This document shows, one piece after another, positions 20,283-30,357 of a stretch of 64,000 nt of DNA. Made by a program: the position numbers and the translations under genes. Within the stretch, counting starts at the first letter, position 1. The number at the start of each line of letters is the position of its first letter. The notes beneath the pieces were generated by a model. It was not told the DNA's origin, did no database searches, and saw only the letters and a list, made by a program, of their open reading frames with translations. Source of the stretch: Allobosea lupini (lineage in GTDB: Bacteria > Pseudomonadota > Alphaproteobacteria > Rhizobiales > Beijerinckiaceae); contig NZ_FOAN01000002.1 of NCBI RefSeq assembly GCF_900109525.1, positions 620,001-684,000 on the forward strand, given 5' to 3'.

Positions 20283-21305
20283 ATGAAAAAGATCGGCTTC
20301 CTGTCCTTCGGACACTGGACTCCCTCGCCGCAATCCCAGACCCGCTCGGCGGGCGACACGCTGCTGCAGTCGATCGACCTTGCCGTCGCGGCCGAGGAGC
20401 TGGGCGCGGACGGCGCTTATTTCCGGGTGCATCATTTCGCCCGCCAGCTCGCCTCGCCCTTCCCGCTGCTGGCTGCGGTCGGCGCCAGGACCAAGCGCAT
20501 CGAGATCGGCACCGCCGTCATCGACATGCGCTACGAGAACCCGCTCTACATGGCCGAGGATGCCGGGTCGGCCGACCTGATCTCCGGCGGGCGGCTGCAG
20601 CTCGGCATCAGCCGCGGCTCGCCCGAGCAGGTCATCGATGGCTGGCGCCATTTCGGCTACCAGCCGCCGGAGGGGCAGAGCGACGCCGACATGGCGCGCC
20701 ATCATGCCGAGGTCTTCCTCGACGTGCTGCGCGGCGAGGGCTTCGCGCAACCCAATCCGCGCCCGATGTTCCCCAATCCGCCGGGTCTGCTGCGGCTGGA
20801 GCCCTATTCCGAGGGCTTACGCGAGCGCATCTGGTGGGGCGCCTCCTCCGACGCCACCGCGATCTGGGCGGCGAAAGCCGGCATGAACCTGCAGAGCTCG
20901 ACGCTGAAAACCGACGAGAGCGGCGAGCCCTTCCACATCCAGCAGGCCAGGCAGATCCGCCTGTTCAGGCAGGCCTGGAAGGAGGCCGGCCACCAGCGCG
21001 AGCCGCGCGTCTCGGTCAGCCGCAGCATCTTCGCCCTGGTCGACGAGCGCGACCGCGCCTATTTCGGCCGCGGCAATCAAAGCGACGATTCGATCGGCTA
21101 TATCGACGACAGCACCCGCGCGATCTTCGGGCGCAGCTATGCGGCCGAGCCGGACAAGCTGATCGAGGAGCTGAAGCGGGACGAGGCGATCGCCGAGGCC
21201 GACACGCTGCTATTGACGGTGCCGAACCAGCTCGGCGTCGACTACAACGCCCATGTCATCGAGGCGATCCTGAAGCATGTCGCACCGGGGCTGGGGTGGC
21301 GCTGA
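20283..21305 (+). CDS. LLM class flavin-dependent oxidoreductase
   Basis: A 340-residue luciferase-like monooxygenase (F420/FMN TIM barrel). The features are AAEELGADGAYFRVHHFA, EIGTAVIDMRYENP, and SGGRLQLGISRGSPEQV. The start at MKKIGFLSFG is chosen as the first beta strand; an upstream in-frame codon at 20262 adds seven residues without homologous character. The substrate is not predictable. Convergent with rnhA, with 9 bases between the stops. Confidence 0.92.
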   Translation: MKKIGFLSFGHWTPSPQSQTRSAGDTLLQSIDLAVAAEELGADGAYFRVHHFARQLASPFPLLAAVGARTKRIEIGTAVIDMRYENPLYMAEDAGSADLISGGRLQLGISRGSPEQVIDGWRHFGYQPPEGQSDADMARHHAEVFLDVLRGEGFAQPNPRPMFPNPPGLLRLEPYSEGLRERIWWGASSDATAIWAAKAGMNLQSSTLKTDESGEPFHIQQARQIRLFRQAWKEAGHQREPRVSVSRSIFALVDERDRAYFGRGNQSDDSIGYIDDSTRAIFGRSYAAEPDKLIEELKRDEAIAEADTLLLTVPNQLGVDYNAHVIEAILKHVAPGLGWR

Positions 21306-21314
21306 GGGCGCCGC

Positions 21315-21761
21315 TCACCGCCCCAGCTTGAACGGCGCCATGCCGGCGCGCGCCAGCGCGTCGGCGCGCTCGTTCATCTCGTCGCCGGCATGGCCCTTGA
21401 CCCATTTCCACTCGATCTTGTGCTGCTTCAGCGCGGCGTCGAGGCGCTTCCAGAGCTCCTCGTTCTTGACCGGCTTCCTGTCGGCGGTCTTCCAGCCGTT
21501 CTTCTTCCAGCCATGGATCCAGCTAGTGATGCCCTGGCGCAGATACTGGCTGTCGGTGTGGAGCGCGACGGTGCAGGGCCGCGTCAGCGTCTCCAGCGCG
21601 GAGATCGCGCCCATCAGCTCCATGCGGTTGTTGGTGGTCAGCGCCTCGCCGCCGGAAAGCTCGCGCTCCTTGCCCTTGTAGGACAGGATCGCACCCCAGC
21701 CGCCGGGACCCGGATTGCCCGAGCAGGCGCCGTCAGTCCAAACCTCGACGGGGTCGGTCAT
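21315..21761 (-). CDS. rnhA: Ribonuclease HI
   Basis: Degrades RNA in RNA-DNA hybrids. It has 148 residues with the four acidic catalytic residues in [34 protein letters not shown] and [12 protein letters not shown]. The basic handle (HGWKKNGWK) is present. The start overlaps the thrB stop (ATGA), so it is translated with thrB and ispH in a conserved ispH-thrB-rnhA order. Confidence 0.98.
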   Translation of the reverse strand: MTDPVEVWTDGACSGNPGPGGWGAILSYKGKERELSGGEALTTNNRMELMGAISALETLTRPCTVALHTDSQYLRQGITSWIHGWKKNGWKTADRKPVKNEELWKRLDAALKQHKIEWKWVKGHAGDEMNERADALARAGMAPFKLGR

Positions 21762-22723
21762 CGGCGCAGCCCATATTCGCGCGCGTCGCTGACCCGTTGG
21801 TGGAAGGCGAGCTTGCGGTCGTATTCGAGCGGATCATGCGGCTTGACCAGCGCGCCGGGCGGCACGTTGAGCCAATCGACCAGCCGGGTCAGCAGGAAGC
21901 GCAAAGCCGAGCCGCGGCAGAGCGCCGGCAAGGCCGCGACCTCGGCTTCGCCGAGCGGGCGCACGCTTTCATAGCCGGCGAGCATCGCCTGGCCCTTGGT
22001 CAGGTTGAACGAGGAATCGGCCTCGAAGCACCAGGAATTCAGGCAGATGGCGAGGTCGTAGGCATAGGCGTCAGTACAGGCGAAATAGAAGTCGATGACG
22101 CCCGACAGCTTCTCGCCGATGAAGAAGACGTTATTCGGGAAGAGATCGGCATGGATGACGCCGCCGGGCAGGTGCTGCGGCCAGCGCGCCTCATGCACCG
22201 CGATCTCGGCCATGACCCGCTGCGCCAGCCCGGGCGAGACCTTGTCGGCGTCGGCTCCGGCCTGCTCGGCAAGCGGGCGCCAGCCCGGCACCGACAGCGC
22301 GTTGACGCGTGTCATCGCGAAGTCCGCGCCGGCCCGGTGCAGCAGAGCGAGCGCCCGTCCCACCTCGCCGCAATGGCCGGCGCCGGGGCGGCGCACCGAG
22401 AGCCCGTCGAGGAAGCTGACGATCGCCGCGGGGCGGCCGGAGAGCGTGCCGAGCGCCTGGCCCGAGGCGTCGAGCACCGGCACCGGGCAGTTGAGCCCGC
22501 GCCCGGCAAGGTGCTGCATCAGCTCGATGAAGAACGGCAGGTCGGCCGGGTTCACCCGCTTCTCGTAGAGGGTGAGGATGTAGAAGCCCCGCGTGGTGTG
22601 AACGAGGTAGTTCGAGTTCTCGACCCCCTCGGCGATGCCCTTGGCGGAGAGCAGGTCGCCGATGCCGTAGCGCGCCACGAAGGCGGCCATCTCGTCATCG
22701 GGCACTTCGGTGTAGACGGCCAC
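21758..22723 (-). CDS. thrB: Homoserine kinase (ThrB, APH-like type)
   Basis: Phosphorylates homoserine to supply ThrC. It has 321 residues with the aminoglycoside-phosphotransferase fold: the [24 protein letters not shown] nucleotide region (split: [19 protein letters not shown]), the catalytic [14 protein letters not shown] and the Mg loop [19 protein letters not shown]. 14 bases downstream of ispH. It forms a pathway pair with thrC at 10.8 kb in this same window. Confidence 0.97.
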   Translation of the reverse strand: MAVYTEVPDDEMAAFVARYGIGDLLSAKGIAEGVENSNYLVHTTRGFYILTLYEKRVNPADLPFFIELMQHLAGRGLNCPVPVLDASGQALGTLSGRPAAIVSFLDGLSVRRPGAGHCGEVGRALALLHRAGADFAMTRVNALSVPGWRPLAEQAGADADKVSPGLAQRVMAEIAVHEARWPQHLPGGVIHADLFPNNVFFIGEKLSGVIDFYFACTDAYAYDLAICLNSWCFEADSSFNLTKGQAMLAGYESVRPLGEAEVAALPALCRGSALRFLLTRLVDWLNVPPGALVKPHDPLEYDRKLAFHQRVSDAREYGLRR

Positions 22724-22737
22724 GCTGGATACTCAGC

Positions 22738-23709
22738 TCACTCGGCTGCGGACGGGGCAGGCTCGCGCAATTCGCGCGGCAGCGGGAAGAAGACGCTCTC
22801 ATCGGCAGTCGAGACGGTCTCGACCGTGACCTCGTAGCGCTCGGCGAAGGCGTCGATGATCTCCTCGACCAGAACCTCGGGCGCGCTGGCACCGGCAGTG
22901 ATGCCGAGGCGGCGGATGCCGCCGAAGAGCGACCAGTCGATCTCGTTGGTGCGCAGCACGAGGCGCGAGACCGGGCAGCCGGCGCGCTCGGCGACCTCGC
23001 GCAGGCGCTGCGAGTTCGAGGAATTGGGCGAGCCGACCACGATCAGCCCGTCGACCAGCGGCGCGACGCGCTTGACCGCCTCCTGGCGGTTGGTGGTGGC
23101 GTAGCAGATGTCTTCCTTGTGCGGGGCGATCAGCGCAGGGAAACGCGCCTGCAGGCCCTGCACGATCTCGCGGGTGTCGTCGACCGAGAGCGTGGTCTGC
23201 GTGACATAGGCGAGCTCACGCCCTTCCGGCGGGGTCAGTCGCGCGACGTCATCGAGCGTCTCGATCAGCGTGATCGCGCCTTCCGGCAACTGCCCCATCG
23301 TGCCGATCACCTCGGGGTGGCCGGCATGGCCAACCAGGAGGATGTGCCGGCCGCGCTTGTGATGCACCTCGGCCTCGCGATGCACCTTGGTGACCAGCGG
23401 GCAGGTGGCATCGATGGCAAAGAACTGGCGCGCCTGCGCCTCCGCCGGCACCGATTTCGGCACGCCATGAGCCGAGAAGATCACCGGCCGGGTCGCATCG
23501 GGCACCTCGGAGAGCTCGGCGACGAAGACCGCACCCTTCCGCTTCAGCGACTCGACCACGTACTTGTTGTGCACGATCTCGTGGCGCACGAAGACCGGCG
23601 CGCCATGCAAAGCGAGCGCCTTCTCGACGGCGTCGATCGCCCTGACCACGCCGGCGCAGAAGCCGCGCGGGGCGCAGAGCAGGATGTCGAGCGGCGGCTT
23701 GGCGGTCAC
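22738..23709 (-). CDS. ispH: 4-hydroxy-3-methylbut-2-enyl diphosphate reductase
   Basis: Last step of the MEP isoprenoid pathway, yielding IPP and DMAPP. Iron-sulfur cysteines are seen in [25 protein letters not shown] and [10 protein letters not shown], and the substrate pocket in SAHGVP and [12 protein letters not shown]. The GTG start at 23709 gives [16 protein letters not shown], the usual beginning. An in-frame ATG at 23799 would add 30 basic residues and remains possible. First gene of ispH-thrB-rnhA. Confidence 0.95.
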   Translation of the reverse strand: MTAKPPLDILLCAPRGFCAGVVRAIDAVEKALALHGAPVFVRHEIVHNKYVVESLKRKGAVFVAELSEVPDATRPVIFSAHGVPKSVPAEAQARQFFAIDATCPLVTKVHREAEVHHKRGRHILLVGHAGHPEVIGTMGQLPEGAITLIETLDDVARLTPPEGRELAYVTQTTLSVDDTREIVQGLQARFPALIAPHKEDICYATTNRQEAVKRVAPLVDGLIVVGSPNSSNSQRLREVAERAGCPVSRLVLRTNEIDWSLFGGIRRLGITAGASAPEVLVEEIIDAFAERYEVTVETVSTADESVFFPLPRELREPAPSAAE

Positions 23710-23900
23710 TGGGGCGCTGGTTCCGAAGGGATCGCGCCTTCTTTTCTGTCTGGCGCCGGCGATGTCAAGGAAGCGCGGCGACGCAGTGCCGTAGGCCATG
23801 CGCGGCAGCCCCTCGCAGGATGCAAGGATTGGCCTTACATTGCACGCGTCCGGCCACCTGCCTCCGCACGGGCCCCCTTCGCTTCAGCACGAGTTTCTTC

Positions 23901-25766
23901 ATGGCCGATGCCGCCTCGCATGCCAGCTATCTGCCGTCGATCCTGACCTTCTGCGCAGGGGCGGTGGTGGCGGTGCCGCTGTTCCGGCGCTTCGGCCTGT
24001 CGGCGGTGCTGGGCTATCTCGCCGCCGGCGTCGTCATCGGCCCCTCGGCGCTCGCCGTGATCAAGGACCCGGATACGATCCGCAGCACCGCCGAGATCGG
24101 CGTCGTCTTGCTGCTCTTCCTGGTCGGGCTCGAATTGCAGCCGGAGCGGCTCTATTCGATGCGCAAGGACATCCTCGGCGCCGGCTTCGCGCAGATGCTG
24201 CTGAGCGCCGCGGTGATCGGCGCCGTCGCCTGGAAGCTGGGGCTCAGCCCCGCCGGTGCGCTGGCCGTCGGGCTGGCGCTCGCCCTCTCCGCCACCTCGA
24301 TCGCGCTGCAACTGCTCGAGGAGCGCGGCGACGGGGCCGAACCCTATGGCCGGCGCTGCTTCTCCATCCTGCTGTTCCAGGACATCTCGATCGCGCCGAT
24401 GCTGGCGCTGCTGCCGCTGCTGGCGACGACCGAGGCGGCCCATGGCGGCGGCTCCGCCAAGGCTCTGACGGGCCTCGGCCTTGCCCTGCTCGCCATCGCC
24501 GTCGTCGTGCTCGCCGGCCGCTATGCGCTGAACCCGTTCTTCCGGCTGCTGGCCAAGACCGGCGCCAAGGAGGTGATGACGGCCGCTGCCCTGCTGGTCG
24601 TGCTCGGGGCGGCGCTGCTGATGGAGCAGGTCGGCCTCTCGATGGCGATGGGTGCCTTCCTCGCCGGCGTGCTGCTGGCGGATTCGCATTTCCGGCACGA
24701 GCTGGAAGCCGATATCGAGCCGTTCCGCGGCGTGCTGCTCGGCCTGTTCTTCATGGCGGTCGGCATGTCGATCGACCTGAAGCTTGTCGCGGAGAACGCG
24801 CTGCTGCTGGCGCTGGCGGCGCCGCTGCTGGTGCTGTTCAAGATCGCGGCGGCGGCGGCGATCCTGCGGGCGTCCTGCTCCTCGACCACCGAGGCGATCC
24901 GCGCCGGCGCCCTGCTCTCGCCTGCCGGCGAGTTCGCCTTCGTGCTGCTGCCGCTCGCCGCCTCGCTCGGCCTGCTCAACGAGAAGCAGGGCGCGCTGGC
25001 GACAGCGATCGCGGCGCTGAGCATGCTGATCGGCCCGATCGCCGCCAAGCTGATCGACCTCTGGCTCGCCGCCCATGCACCGCCGCCCGAGGAGATCGAG
25101 GAGACCTTCGACGGGGTGACGCCCTCCGTGCTGGTGATCGGCTTCGGCCGCTTCGGCCAGGTGGTGACACAGGCGCTGCTGCTGCAGCATCTCGACGTCA
25201 CCATCATCGATTCCGACATCGAGCGGATCCGCTCGGCCAACAAGTTCGGCTTCAAGATCTACTATGGCGACGGCACCAGGCTCGACGTGCTGCGCGCCGC
25301 CGGCGCCGGCAAGGCGAAGGTGATCTGCGTCTGCATCGACGATCGGCAGGCGGCGCTGCGCATCGTCGAGATGGCCAAGGCCGAGTTCCCGGCCGCGCGC
25401 ATCCACGCCCGCGCCTATGACCGCGTCCACGCGATGGACCTGATGCGCGCAGACGTCGACTACCAGATGCGCGAGACCTTCGAATCGGCGCTCGGCTTCG
25501 GCCGCGTGACCCTGGAGGCGCTCGGCCTCAGCTACGAGGAAGCCGGCTTCGTGATCGAGCATGTGCGCGACCGCGACGCGCAGCGCATGGAGATCCAGTT
25601 CAGCGAGGGCATCGCCGCCGGGATCGACAAGGTGCCGCGCGTCACGCCCGAGCCGATCATCGCTCCGAAAAGCAAGTCGAAGCCGCTCACCAAGGAGACG
25701 CAGGACGTCATCGAGGATGGCGGGGCCGAGGTCGCGGTCGGTGGGGTCGGGGAGCCGGCCGAGTGA
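23901..25766 (+). CDS. CPA2 monovalent cation:proton antiporter with TrkA-N domain (Kef type)
   Basis: A 621-residue membrane transporter: about twelve helices (residues 12-395) with LGYLAAGVVIGPSAL and VGLELQPERLYSMRKD, the LFFMAVGMSIDLKL stretch, then a cytoplasmic Rossmann RCK/TrkA-N domain (VLVIGFGRFGQVV, about 405-530). Likely a K+/H+ antiporter of the KefB/KefC/YbaL group. The ATG in TTTCTTCATGGCCG begins MADAASHASYLPS; the upstream in-frame codon at 23820 is less likely. It overlaps the MATE gene by GTGA. Confidence 0.93.
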   Translation: MADAASHASYLPSILTFCAGAVVAVPLFRRFGLSAVLGYLAAGVVIGPSALAVIKDPDTIRSTAEIGVVLLLFLVGLELQPERLYSMRKDILGAGFAQMLLSAAVIGAVAWKLGLSPAGALAVGLALALSATSIALQLLEERGDGAEPYGRRCFSILLFQDISIAPMLALLPLLATTEAAHGGGSAKALTGLGLALLAIAVVVLAGRYALNPFFRLLAKTGAKEVMTAAALLVVLGAALLMEQVGLSMAMGAFLAGVLLADSHFRHELEADIEPFRGVLLGLFFMAVGMSIDLKLVAENALLLALAAPLLVLFKIAAAAAILRASCSSTTEAIRAGALLSPAGEFAFVLLPLAASLGLLNEKQGALATAIAALSMLIGPIAAKLIDLWLAAHAPPPEEIEETFDGVTPSVLVIGFGRFGQVVTQALLLQHLDVTIIDSDIERIRSANKFGFKIYYGDGTRLDVLRAAGAGKAKVICVCIDDRQAALRIVEMAKAEFPAARIHARAYDRVHAMDLMRADVDYQMRETFESALGFGRVTLEALGLSYEEAGFVIEHVRDRDAQRMEIQFSEGIAAGIDKVPRVTPEPIIAPKSKSKPLTKETQDVIEDGGAEVAVGGVGEPAE

Positions 25767-27136
25767 ACGCACCGCAAAAGCCGCAACAGGCCGTCTTCGT
25801 CAGCGGCTCGACGCTGCGCCATGTCGCGGTGATGACCACGACCGCCTCGGTCGGCCTCATCGCGATCTTCGTCGTCGACTTCCTGTCGCTGCTCTATGTC
25901 TCGCGCCTCGGCCGACCCGAGGCGACGGCGGGCGTCGGCTACGCCACGATCGTGCTCTACCTGATGGTCTCCATCAATGTCGGGCTGATGATCGCAGTTG
26001 CCGCGCTGACGGCACGGGCGCTCGGCGCCGGCGACCGCGAGGGCGCACGCCGCATCGCCGGCTCGACGCTGACGGTGATGACCATCTGCGGGCTGGTCCT
26101 CAGCCTGGTCATGCTGCCGCTGCTGCCCTGGCTCCTGCCGAAGCTCGGCGCGCATGGCGAATCGCTGACCGTCGCCACCTCCTTCCTGTGGATCACGCTG
26201 CCGTCGAATGCGCTGATGGCGCTCGGCATGGGCCTGTCCGGCGTCCTGCGCGCCGTCGGCGACGCCAAGCGGGCGATGTATGTCACGCTCGCCGGCGGCA
26301 TCGTCACGGCCGGGCTCGATCCGCTGCTGATCTTCGGCATGGGCCTCGGCCCGGACGGCGCCGCCTGGGCGACGGTATTCTCGCGCATCGTTTTCCTCGC
26401 CGTCGGCTTCCGAGGCGCGCTCAGCGTGCACAAGATGATCGCACGTCCGAGCTGGCCCGTTTTGCGCCGTGACGTCAGGCCGACCTTCGCGATCGCGACT
26501 CCGGCCATCCTGACCAATCTCGCCAATCCGATCGCCAATGCCTGCTTCTTCGCCATCATCGCCCGCTTCGGCGACCAGGCGATCGCTGCGACCGCGATCA
26601 TCGACCGGCTGATACCCGTCGCCTTCGGCGTGCTGTTCGCCCTGTCGGGTGCGGTCGGGCCGATCCTTGCGCAGAACTGGGGCGCGCAGCGCTATGACCG
26701 GATGCGCCGGGCGCTGACCGATGCGGTCGGCTTCGCCGCGGCCTATGTCGCCGCAGCCGGCCTGCTGCTGGCACTGCTGCGCCACCAGATCGCCGCGCTG
26801 TTCGGCACCGGCGGCGAGACCGCCGAGCTGGTCGCCTTCTTCTGCCTGATCGCCGGGCCGATGTGGCTCTTCGTCGGCGCACTCTTCGTCGCCAACGCCG
26901 CCTTCAACAATCTCGGCATGCCGTTCTACTCGACGCTGTTCAGCTGGGGCCGGGCCACGCTCGGCACGGTGCCGCTCGCCTGGCTGGGCGCGCAGTATGC
27001 CGGGCCCAAGGGCGCTCTTGCCGGCGCAGCGCTGGGCGCCGTGCTGTTCGGCATCGCCGCGCTCGTCACCGCCTATCGCGGCATCAGCCGGCTCGAAGGC
27101 ACGGCCCAGGCCGCCGCCAGGCCGTCGCTTGCCTGA
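25763..27136 (+). CDS. MATE family efflux transporter
   Basis: A 457-residue multidrug/toxin extrusion protein with twelve predicted helices in two related halves (LMVSINVGLMIAVAALTARALGAGD in parts, and IDRLIPVAFGVLFALSGAVGPILAQNWGA in parts). The GTG start lies inside the antiporter stop, so the two transporters are translationally coupled. The substrate is unknown; the family uses Na+ or H+ gradients. Confidence 0.93.
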   Translation: MNAPQKPQQAVFVSGSTLRHVAVMTTTASVGLIAIFVVDFLSLLYVSRLGRPEATAGVGYATIVLYLMVSINVGLMIAVAALTARALGAGDREGARRIAGSTLTVMTICGLVLSLVMLPLLPWLLPKLGAHGESLTVATSFLWITLPSNALMALGMGLSGVLRAVGDAKRAMYVTLAGGIVTAGLDPLLIFGMGLGPDGAAWATVFSRIVFLAVGFRGALSVHKMIARPSWPVLRRDVRPTFAIATPAILTNLANPIANACFFAIIARFGDQAIAATAIIDRLIPVAFGVLFALSGAVGPILAQNWGAQRYDRMRRALTDAVGFAAAYVAAAGLLLALLRHQIAALFGTGGETAELVAFFCLIAGPMWLFVGALFVANAAFNNLGMPFYSTLFSWGRATLGTVPLAWLGAQYAGPKGALAGAALGAVLFGIAALVTAYRGISRLEGTAQAAARPSLA

Positions 27137-27189
27137 CGGCAGGCGGCTGCTATCGTTTCCCGGTGGATGAGCGGGCGGGTCCCGCTATA

Positions 27190-27235
27190 GCATCGGACCG
27201 ACAAGTGGAATCCGCTTTTCGGAATAATCCGATGC
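27190..27235. repeat. Dispersed palindromic repeat, family B
   Basis: Nested inverted repeat GCATCGGA...TCCGATGC with an inner AAGTGG/CCGCTT stem and TTTTCGG. This layout (GCATCGGACCGA..AAGTGG..CCGCTTTTCGG..TCCGATGC) matches a palindrome type widely scattered in Rhizobiales intergenic DNA. Confidence 0.75.
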
Positions 27236-27250
27236 GATCACAATGTGATA

Positions 27251-27288
27251 GATCATCGTGACCGCGTCCGGTCGGACGCGCGATGATC
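27251..27288 (+). promoter_or_regulatory. Hairpin just upstream of the DUF937 gene
   Basis: Two-part stem: outer GATCATCG/CGATGATC (8 of 8) and inner CGCGTCC/GGACGCG with a GGTC loop, separated by a TGAC bulge. It ends a few bases before the GGGAG ribosome-binding site of the gene at 27301 and could control its translation. Confidence 0.55.
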
Positions 27289-27300
27289 TCGGGAGCGCGC

Positions 27301-28209
27301 ATGATGAACCTGTTCGAGATGATGCAGTCGGCCCAGAACGGCCAGGCCATGCAGAACCTGGCGCGGCAATACGGGCTTTCGATGCAGCAGACCCAGGCGG
27401 CGCTCGACGCTTTGCTACCCGCCTTCTCGATGGGGCTGCAGCGCCAGACCCAGAATCCCTACGCCTTCGGCAATCTCGCCCAGATGATGACGGCGACGCC
27501 CTTCGGCCAGATGTACGACAGCGATGGCGACGGCATTCCCGACCGGGCGCTGCCGCTCGGGCAGGACGTGATGAGCCAGATCTTCGGCTCGAAGGAGGTT
27601 GCCAATGCCGTCGCGGCGCAGGCAGCGGCGACAAGCGGCGTCGGCATGGCGATCCTCAAGCAGATGCTGCCGGTGATCGCCTCGATCCTGATGGGCGGGT
27701 TGTTCAAATCGGTGAACAACCAGGGTCTTGGCGGCATTCTCGGCCAGTTCGCCGAGATGATGCGCGGCCAGATGCCGGGCATGCAGCCCCCGGCGCCGCA
27801 GCCGAACGCGGCCAATCCCTGGGAGCAGATCCTCGGCGGGTTGTTCGGCGGGCAGCGACCCCAGGCCGGTCAGGCACAGGGCGGCGGCCCCTTCGGCGGC
27901 GGAATGCCCGGCATGCCGGCCGACATGGGCAACATCTTCGGCCAGATCCTCGGCGGCATGTTCGGTGGGCAGGGACAAGCGCAGGCCCCGCAGAGCAGCC
28001 CCCAGCCGGCGCCTAAATCGCGCCGTCCGGCGCCCGAACCCGAGCCGGAACAGGCTCCCCAATCAGCGGGCGAGGCCAGCCCGGGCTCGATCGGCCTCGA
28101 TGCGCTCAACCAGATGTTCGAGCACGGCCGCCAGGTCCAGGCGAGCCAGCAGGACGCGCTGCGCTCGATCTTCGAGACCATGCTCGGCGGCGGCCAGCGC
28201 AAGGGCTGA
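27301..28209 (+). CDS. DUF937 domain protein with DxDxDG calcium-like motif
   Basis: A 302-residue protein of unknown function. The N-terminal part (MMNLFEMMQSAQNGQAMQNL, then LSMQQTQAALDALLPAF) is DUF937-like and helical. Residues 73-81 read DSDGDGIPD, the pattern of an EF-hand or thrombospondin type-3 calcium loop. A hydrophobic helix follows (about 114-140, ILKQMLPVIASILMGGLF). The rest is Gly/Gln/Pro/Met-rich with repeats of LGGLFGGQ/GGMFGGQG, then a charged, probably disordered, tail. GGGAG lies before the start. An in-frame ATG at 27283 falls inside the upstream hairpin. Confidence 0.85.
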   Translation: MMNLFEMMQSAQNGQAMQNLARQYGLSMQQTQAALDALLPAFSMGLQRQTQNPYAFGNLAQMMTATPFGQMYDSDGDGIPDRALPLGQDVMSQIFGSKEVANAVAAQAAATSGVGMAILKQMLPVIASILMGGLFKSVNNQGLGGILGQFAEMMRGQMPGMQPPAPQPNAANPWEQILGGLFGGQRPQAGQAQGGGPFGGGMPGMPADMGNIFGQILGGMFGGQGQAQAPQSSPQPAPKSRRPAPEPEPEQAPQSAGEASPGSIGLDALNQMFEHGRQVQASQQDALRSIFETMLGGGQRKG

Positions 28210-28221
28210 AGAATAAGCGAG

Positions 28222-28241
28222 CGGCGGCTGTGAAGCCGCCG
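28222..28241. terminator. Bidirectional hairpin between convergent genes
   Basis: Perfect 8-base stem CGGCGGCT/AGCCGCCG with a 4-base loop between the stops of the DUF937 gene and the chemoreceptor gene. T-rich sequence (AATTT) follows on the plus strand and a mixed tract on the minus strand. Confidence 0.5.
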
Positions 28242-28270
28242 TCGATCAATTTCAGTGATGTCGGATATCG

Positions 28271-30166
28271 TCAGGCGCGCAGGCGCTCGTCGCGATCGTA
28301 TGCCTGCGCGAACTCGGCGGGACCACCCGCCAGGGCATCTCCGTGCCCACCGGTGCGGAAACTGGCGACCAGCTCGTTGAGCCGTCTGATCTGACCGCTG
28401 AGCGAGCCGGCGGACGCTGCGCTCTGCTCGGCGAGTGCAGCATTGGCCTGGGTCATCTCGTCCATATGCGCGACGGTCTGGCTCATCTCGTCGATGCCAT
28501 TGGCCTGCTCGGCCGCCGCTGCCGAGATGTCGGAAACCGTGGCCGCGACTTTCCTGGAAGCTTCCACGATCCGGCTCAGCGCCTCGCCGGCAGCCCGGAC
28601 CAGCCCGACGCCCTGCTCAACCTCGACACCTGACTCACCTATCAGGCCCTTGATGTCCTTGGCGGCGTCGGCCGAACGCTGAGCCAACGTGCGCACCTCC
28701 GAGGCGACGACGGCGAAGCCCTTGCCGGCGTCTCCGGCCCGAGCCGCCTCGACCGCGGCGTTGAGCGCGAGCAGATTGGTCTGGAAGGCGATCTCGTCGA
28801 TCACCGACGTAATGTCGGAGATCTTGCGCGAGGTCTGTTCGATCCGCGCCATCGCATCGACCGCCTGGCCGGCGACGGCCCCACCATTCGTAGCGACCTC
28901 CGTCGCCTCGTTGGCGAGCTGAGCGGCCTGGCGCGAAGCCTGCGCCGATGCCTTGACCGAAGCGGCGAGTTGTTCGGTGGTGGCGGCGGTCTGCTCGAGC
29001 GAGGAGGCCTGCTCCTCGGTGCGCTTCGAGAGATCGTCGGCGCCCGAATTGATCTCTCGCGCGGCGTTGCCGACATCGACCGAAGTCGCCTGGATCGTCG
29101 CGATCGTCTGCGCAAGATGACCGACGGCACTGTTGAAATCCTGCTTCAGCGCCGCATAGTCGGCCGCGACCTCGTCTTCTACGCGCGCGCTGAGATCCCC
29201 CTGCGAAAGTCTGGTCAGCCCCTCGGCCAGGGCGTTGACCACGACCGCCTGTTCCGCCGCCAGGCGTTGCTGCACGGCCGCGGCGTTGCCGCGTTCGGCC
29301 TCCGCCGCGAGACGCTGGCGCTCCACTGCGGTGCGGCTGGCCTCGGTCTCGCTCTCGAGGCGCTGGACCGCGAGGCCGTTCTCCCTGAACACCTGGACGG
29401 CGCGGGCCATCTCGCCGACCTCATCCTTGCGATCCTGGCCCTCCACCTCGGCGGCATAGTCGCCATTGGCGATCTGGCCCATGCGGAGCTTGAGCCGTTC
29501 CAGCGGGCGCGTGATGGCGGCGCTTGTCAGAAGCGCGCCGCCGATCAGGCCGAGCAAAACGCCGGCGATGCTGAGGCCGATCGCCACCATGGTGACGCGG
29601 CGCGCATCGGCCGCCAGTAGGTCCGAGGTCGCTTCCGTATCCTTCCTGATCTCGTCGTTGACCTTTGCCGCGGCGCCGGCGATCTCGCTGACCGTCCTGT
29701 CGAGCTGCGACATGATCGAGAGTGCCGGCAGGTCCTCGTCGCGAGCGGCCTGGGCGATGATCTGGTCGATGTCGGACTTGGTCGCCTGCAGGCGTCGGCT
29801 CAGTTCGTCGAAGCTCTCGGCCCGCTGCGGAAAACTGATCTTGGCCTCGACCAGCGCCTGCAGCGAGGCCGCATAGGCGGTCTTCACCTTCTCGATGCTG
29901 GTCGTGTTCTGCTTCATGAACTCGGGATAGGCGATCGCCTGATAGAGATTGCCGACGATCTCGGTCATGCCACTGGCGGCGCGGGCCGAATCGAGGATGG
30001 CGGCAGCACGCTGCGAAACCAGATCGCCATAGGTCTTTTCGATCTTGCCGAACTCGAAGGCGCCATAGACGGCTGAGCCGATGCCGATCGCGCCCATGAC
30101 GACCATCGGGATAGCGATCTTGGTTCGGATTCTCAAGTCATGCAGGCGGAAGCGAAAGCGTCGCAT
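28271..30166 (-). CDS. Methyl-accepting chemotaxis protein
   Basis: A 631-residue transmembrane chemoreceptor: TM1 (about 17-38), a periplasmic helical sensor (about 39-190), TM2 (about 190-215), HAMP (about 215-268, [18 protein letters not shown]), a coiled linker and the MCP signalling domain with its hairpin tip in [19 protein letters not shown] and [16 protein letters not shown]. The start [11 protein letters not shown] is chosen because it directly precedes TM1; an in-frame codon at 30220 adds 18 residues. There is no C-terminal CheR-binding pentapeptide. No che genes are in the window. Confidence 0.93.
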   Translation of the reverse strand: MRRFRFRLHDLRIRTKIAIPMVVMGAIGIGSAVYGAFEFGKIEKTYGDLVSQRAAAILDSARAASGMTEIVGNLYQAIAYPEFMKQNTTSIEKVKTAYAASLQALVEAKISFPQRAESFDELSRRLQATKSDIDQIIAQAARDEDLPALSIMSQLDRTVSEIAGAAAKVNDEIRKDTEATSDLLAADARRVTMVAIGLSIAGVLLGLIGGALLTSAAITRPLERLKLRMGQIANGDYAAEVEGQDRKDEVGEMARAVQVFRENGLAVQRLESETEASRTAVERQRLAAEAERGNAAAVQQRLAAEQAVVVNALAEGLTRLSQGDLSARVEDEVAADYAALKQDFNSAVGHLAQTIATIQATSVDVGNAAREINSGADDLSKRTEEQASSLEQTAATTEQLAASVKASAQASRQAAQLANEATEVATNGGAVAGQAVDAMARIEQTSRKISDITSVIDEIAFQTNLLALNAAVEAARAGDAGKGFAVVASEVRTLAQRSADAAKDIKGLIGESGVEVEQGVGLVRAAGEALSRIVEASRKVAATVSDISAAAAEQANGIDEMSQTVAHMDEMTQANAALAEQSAASAGSLSGQIRRLNELVASFRTGGHGDALAGGPAEFAQAYDRDERLRA

Positions 30167-30302
30167 AAAAAACCCCGGGGCAAGGGATCGGGGCGCCGTA
30201 CTCGGCGCAATGCGGCGCAAAGATGATCGAACTTGCTGAATGAAGCGTTACGTGACGCGCAGGCCAGTTAACGATTGCAGCCGAGGCTGCCCCCTCCGGC
30301 AT

Positions 30303-30333
30303 AAAAAAAGGGCGGCAGCCGCAGCCACCGCCC
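30303..30333 (-). terminator. Rho-independent terminator of the DUF1127 gene
   Basis: Read on the minus strand: GGGCGG...CCGCCC stem with an internal GCTGCGGC-type extension, followed by seven T. It lies 24 bases after the DUF1127 stop. Confidence 0.85.
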
Positions 30334-30357
30334 GCAGGGACGCGTCACGCCAAGGGG

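Noticed and set aside
23835..25772. Minus-strand frame of 645 codons opposite the Kef-type antiporter
   Set aside because: Low-complexity Gln/Arg/Asp/Glu-rich translation, fully antisense to a conserved transporter; a shadow frame.
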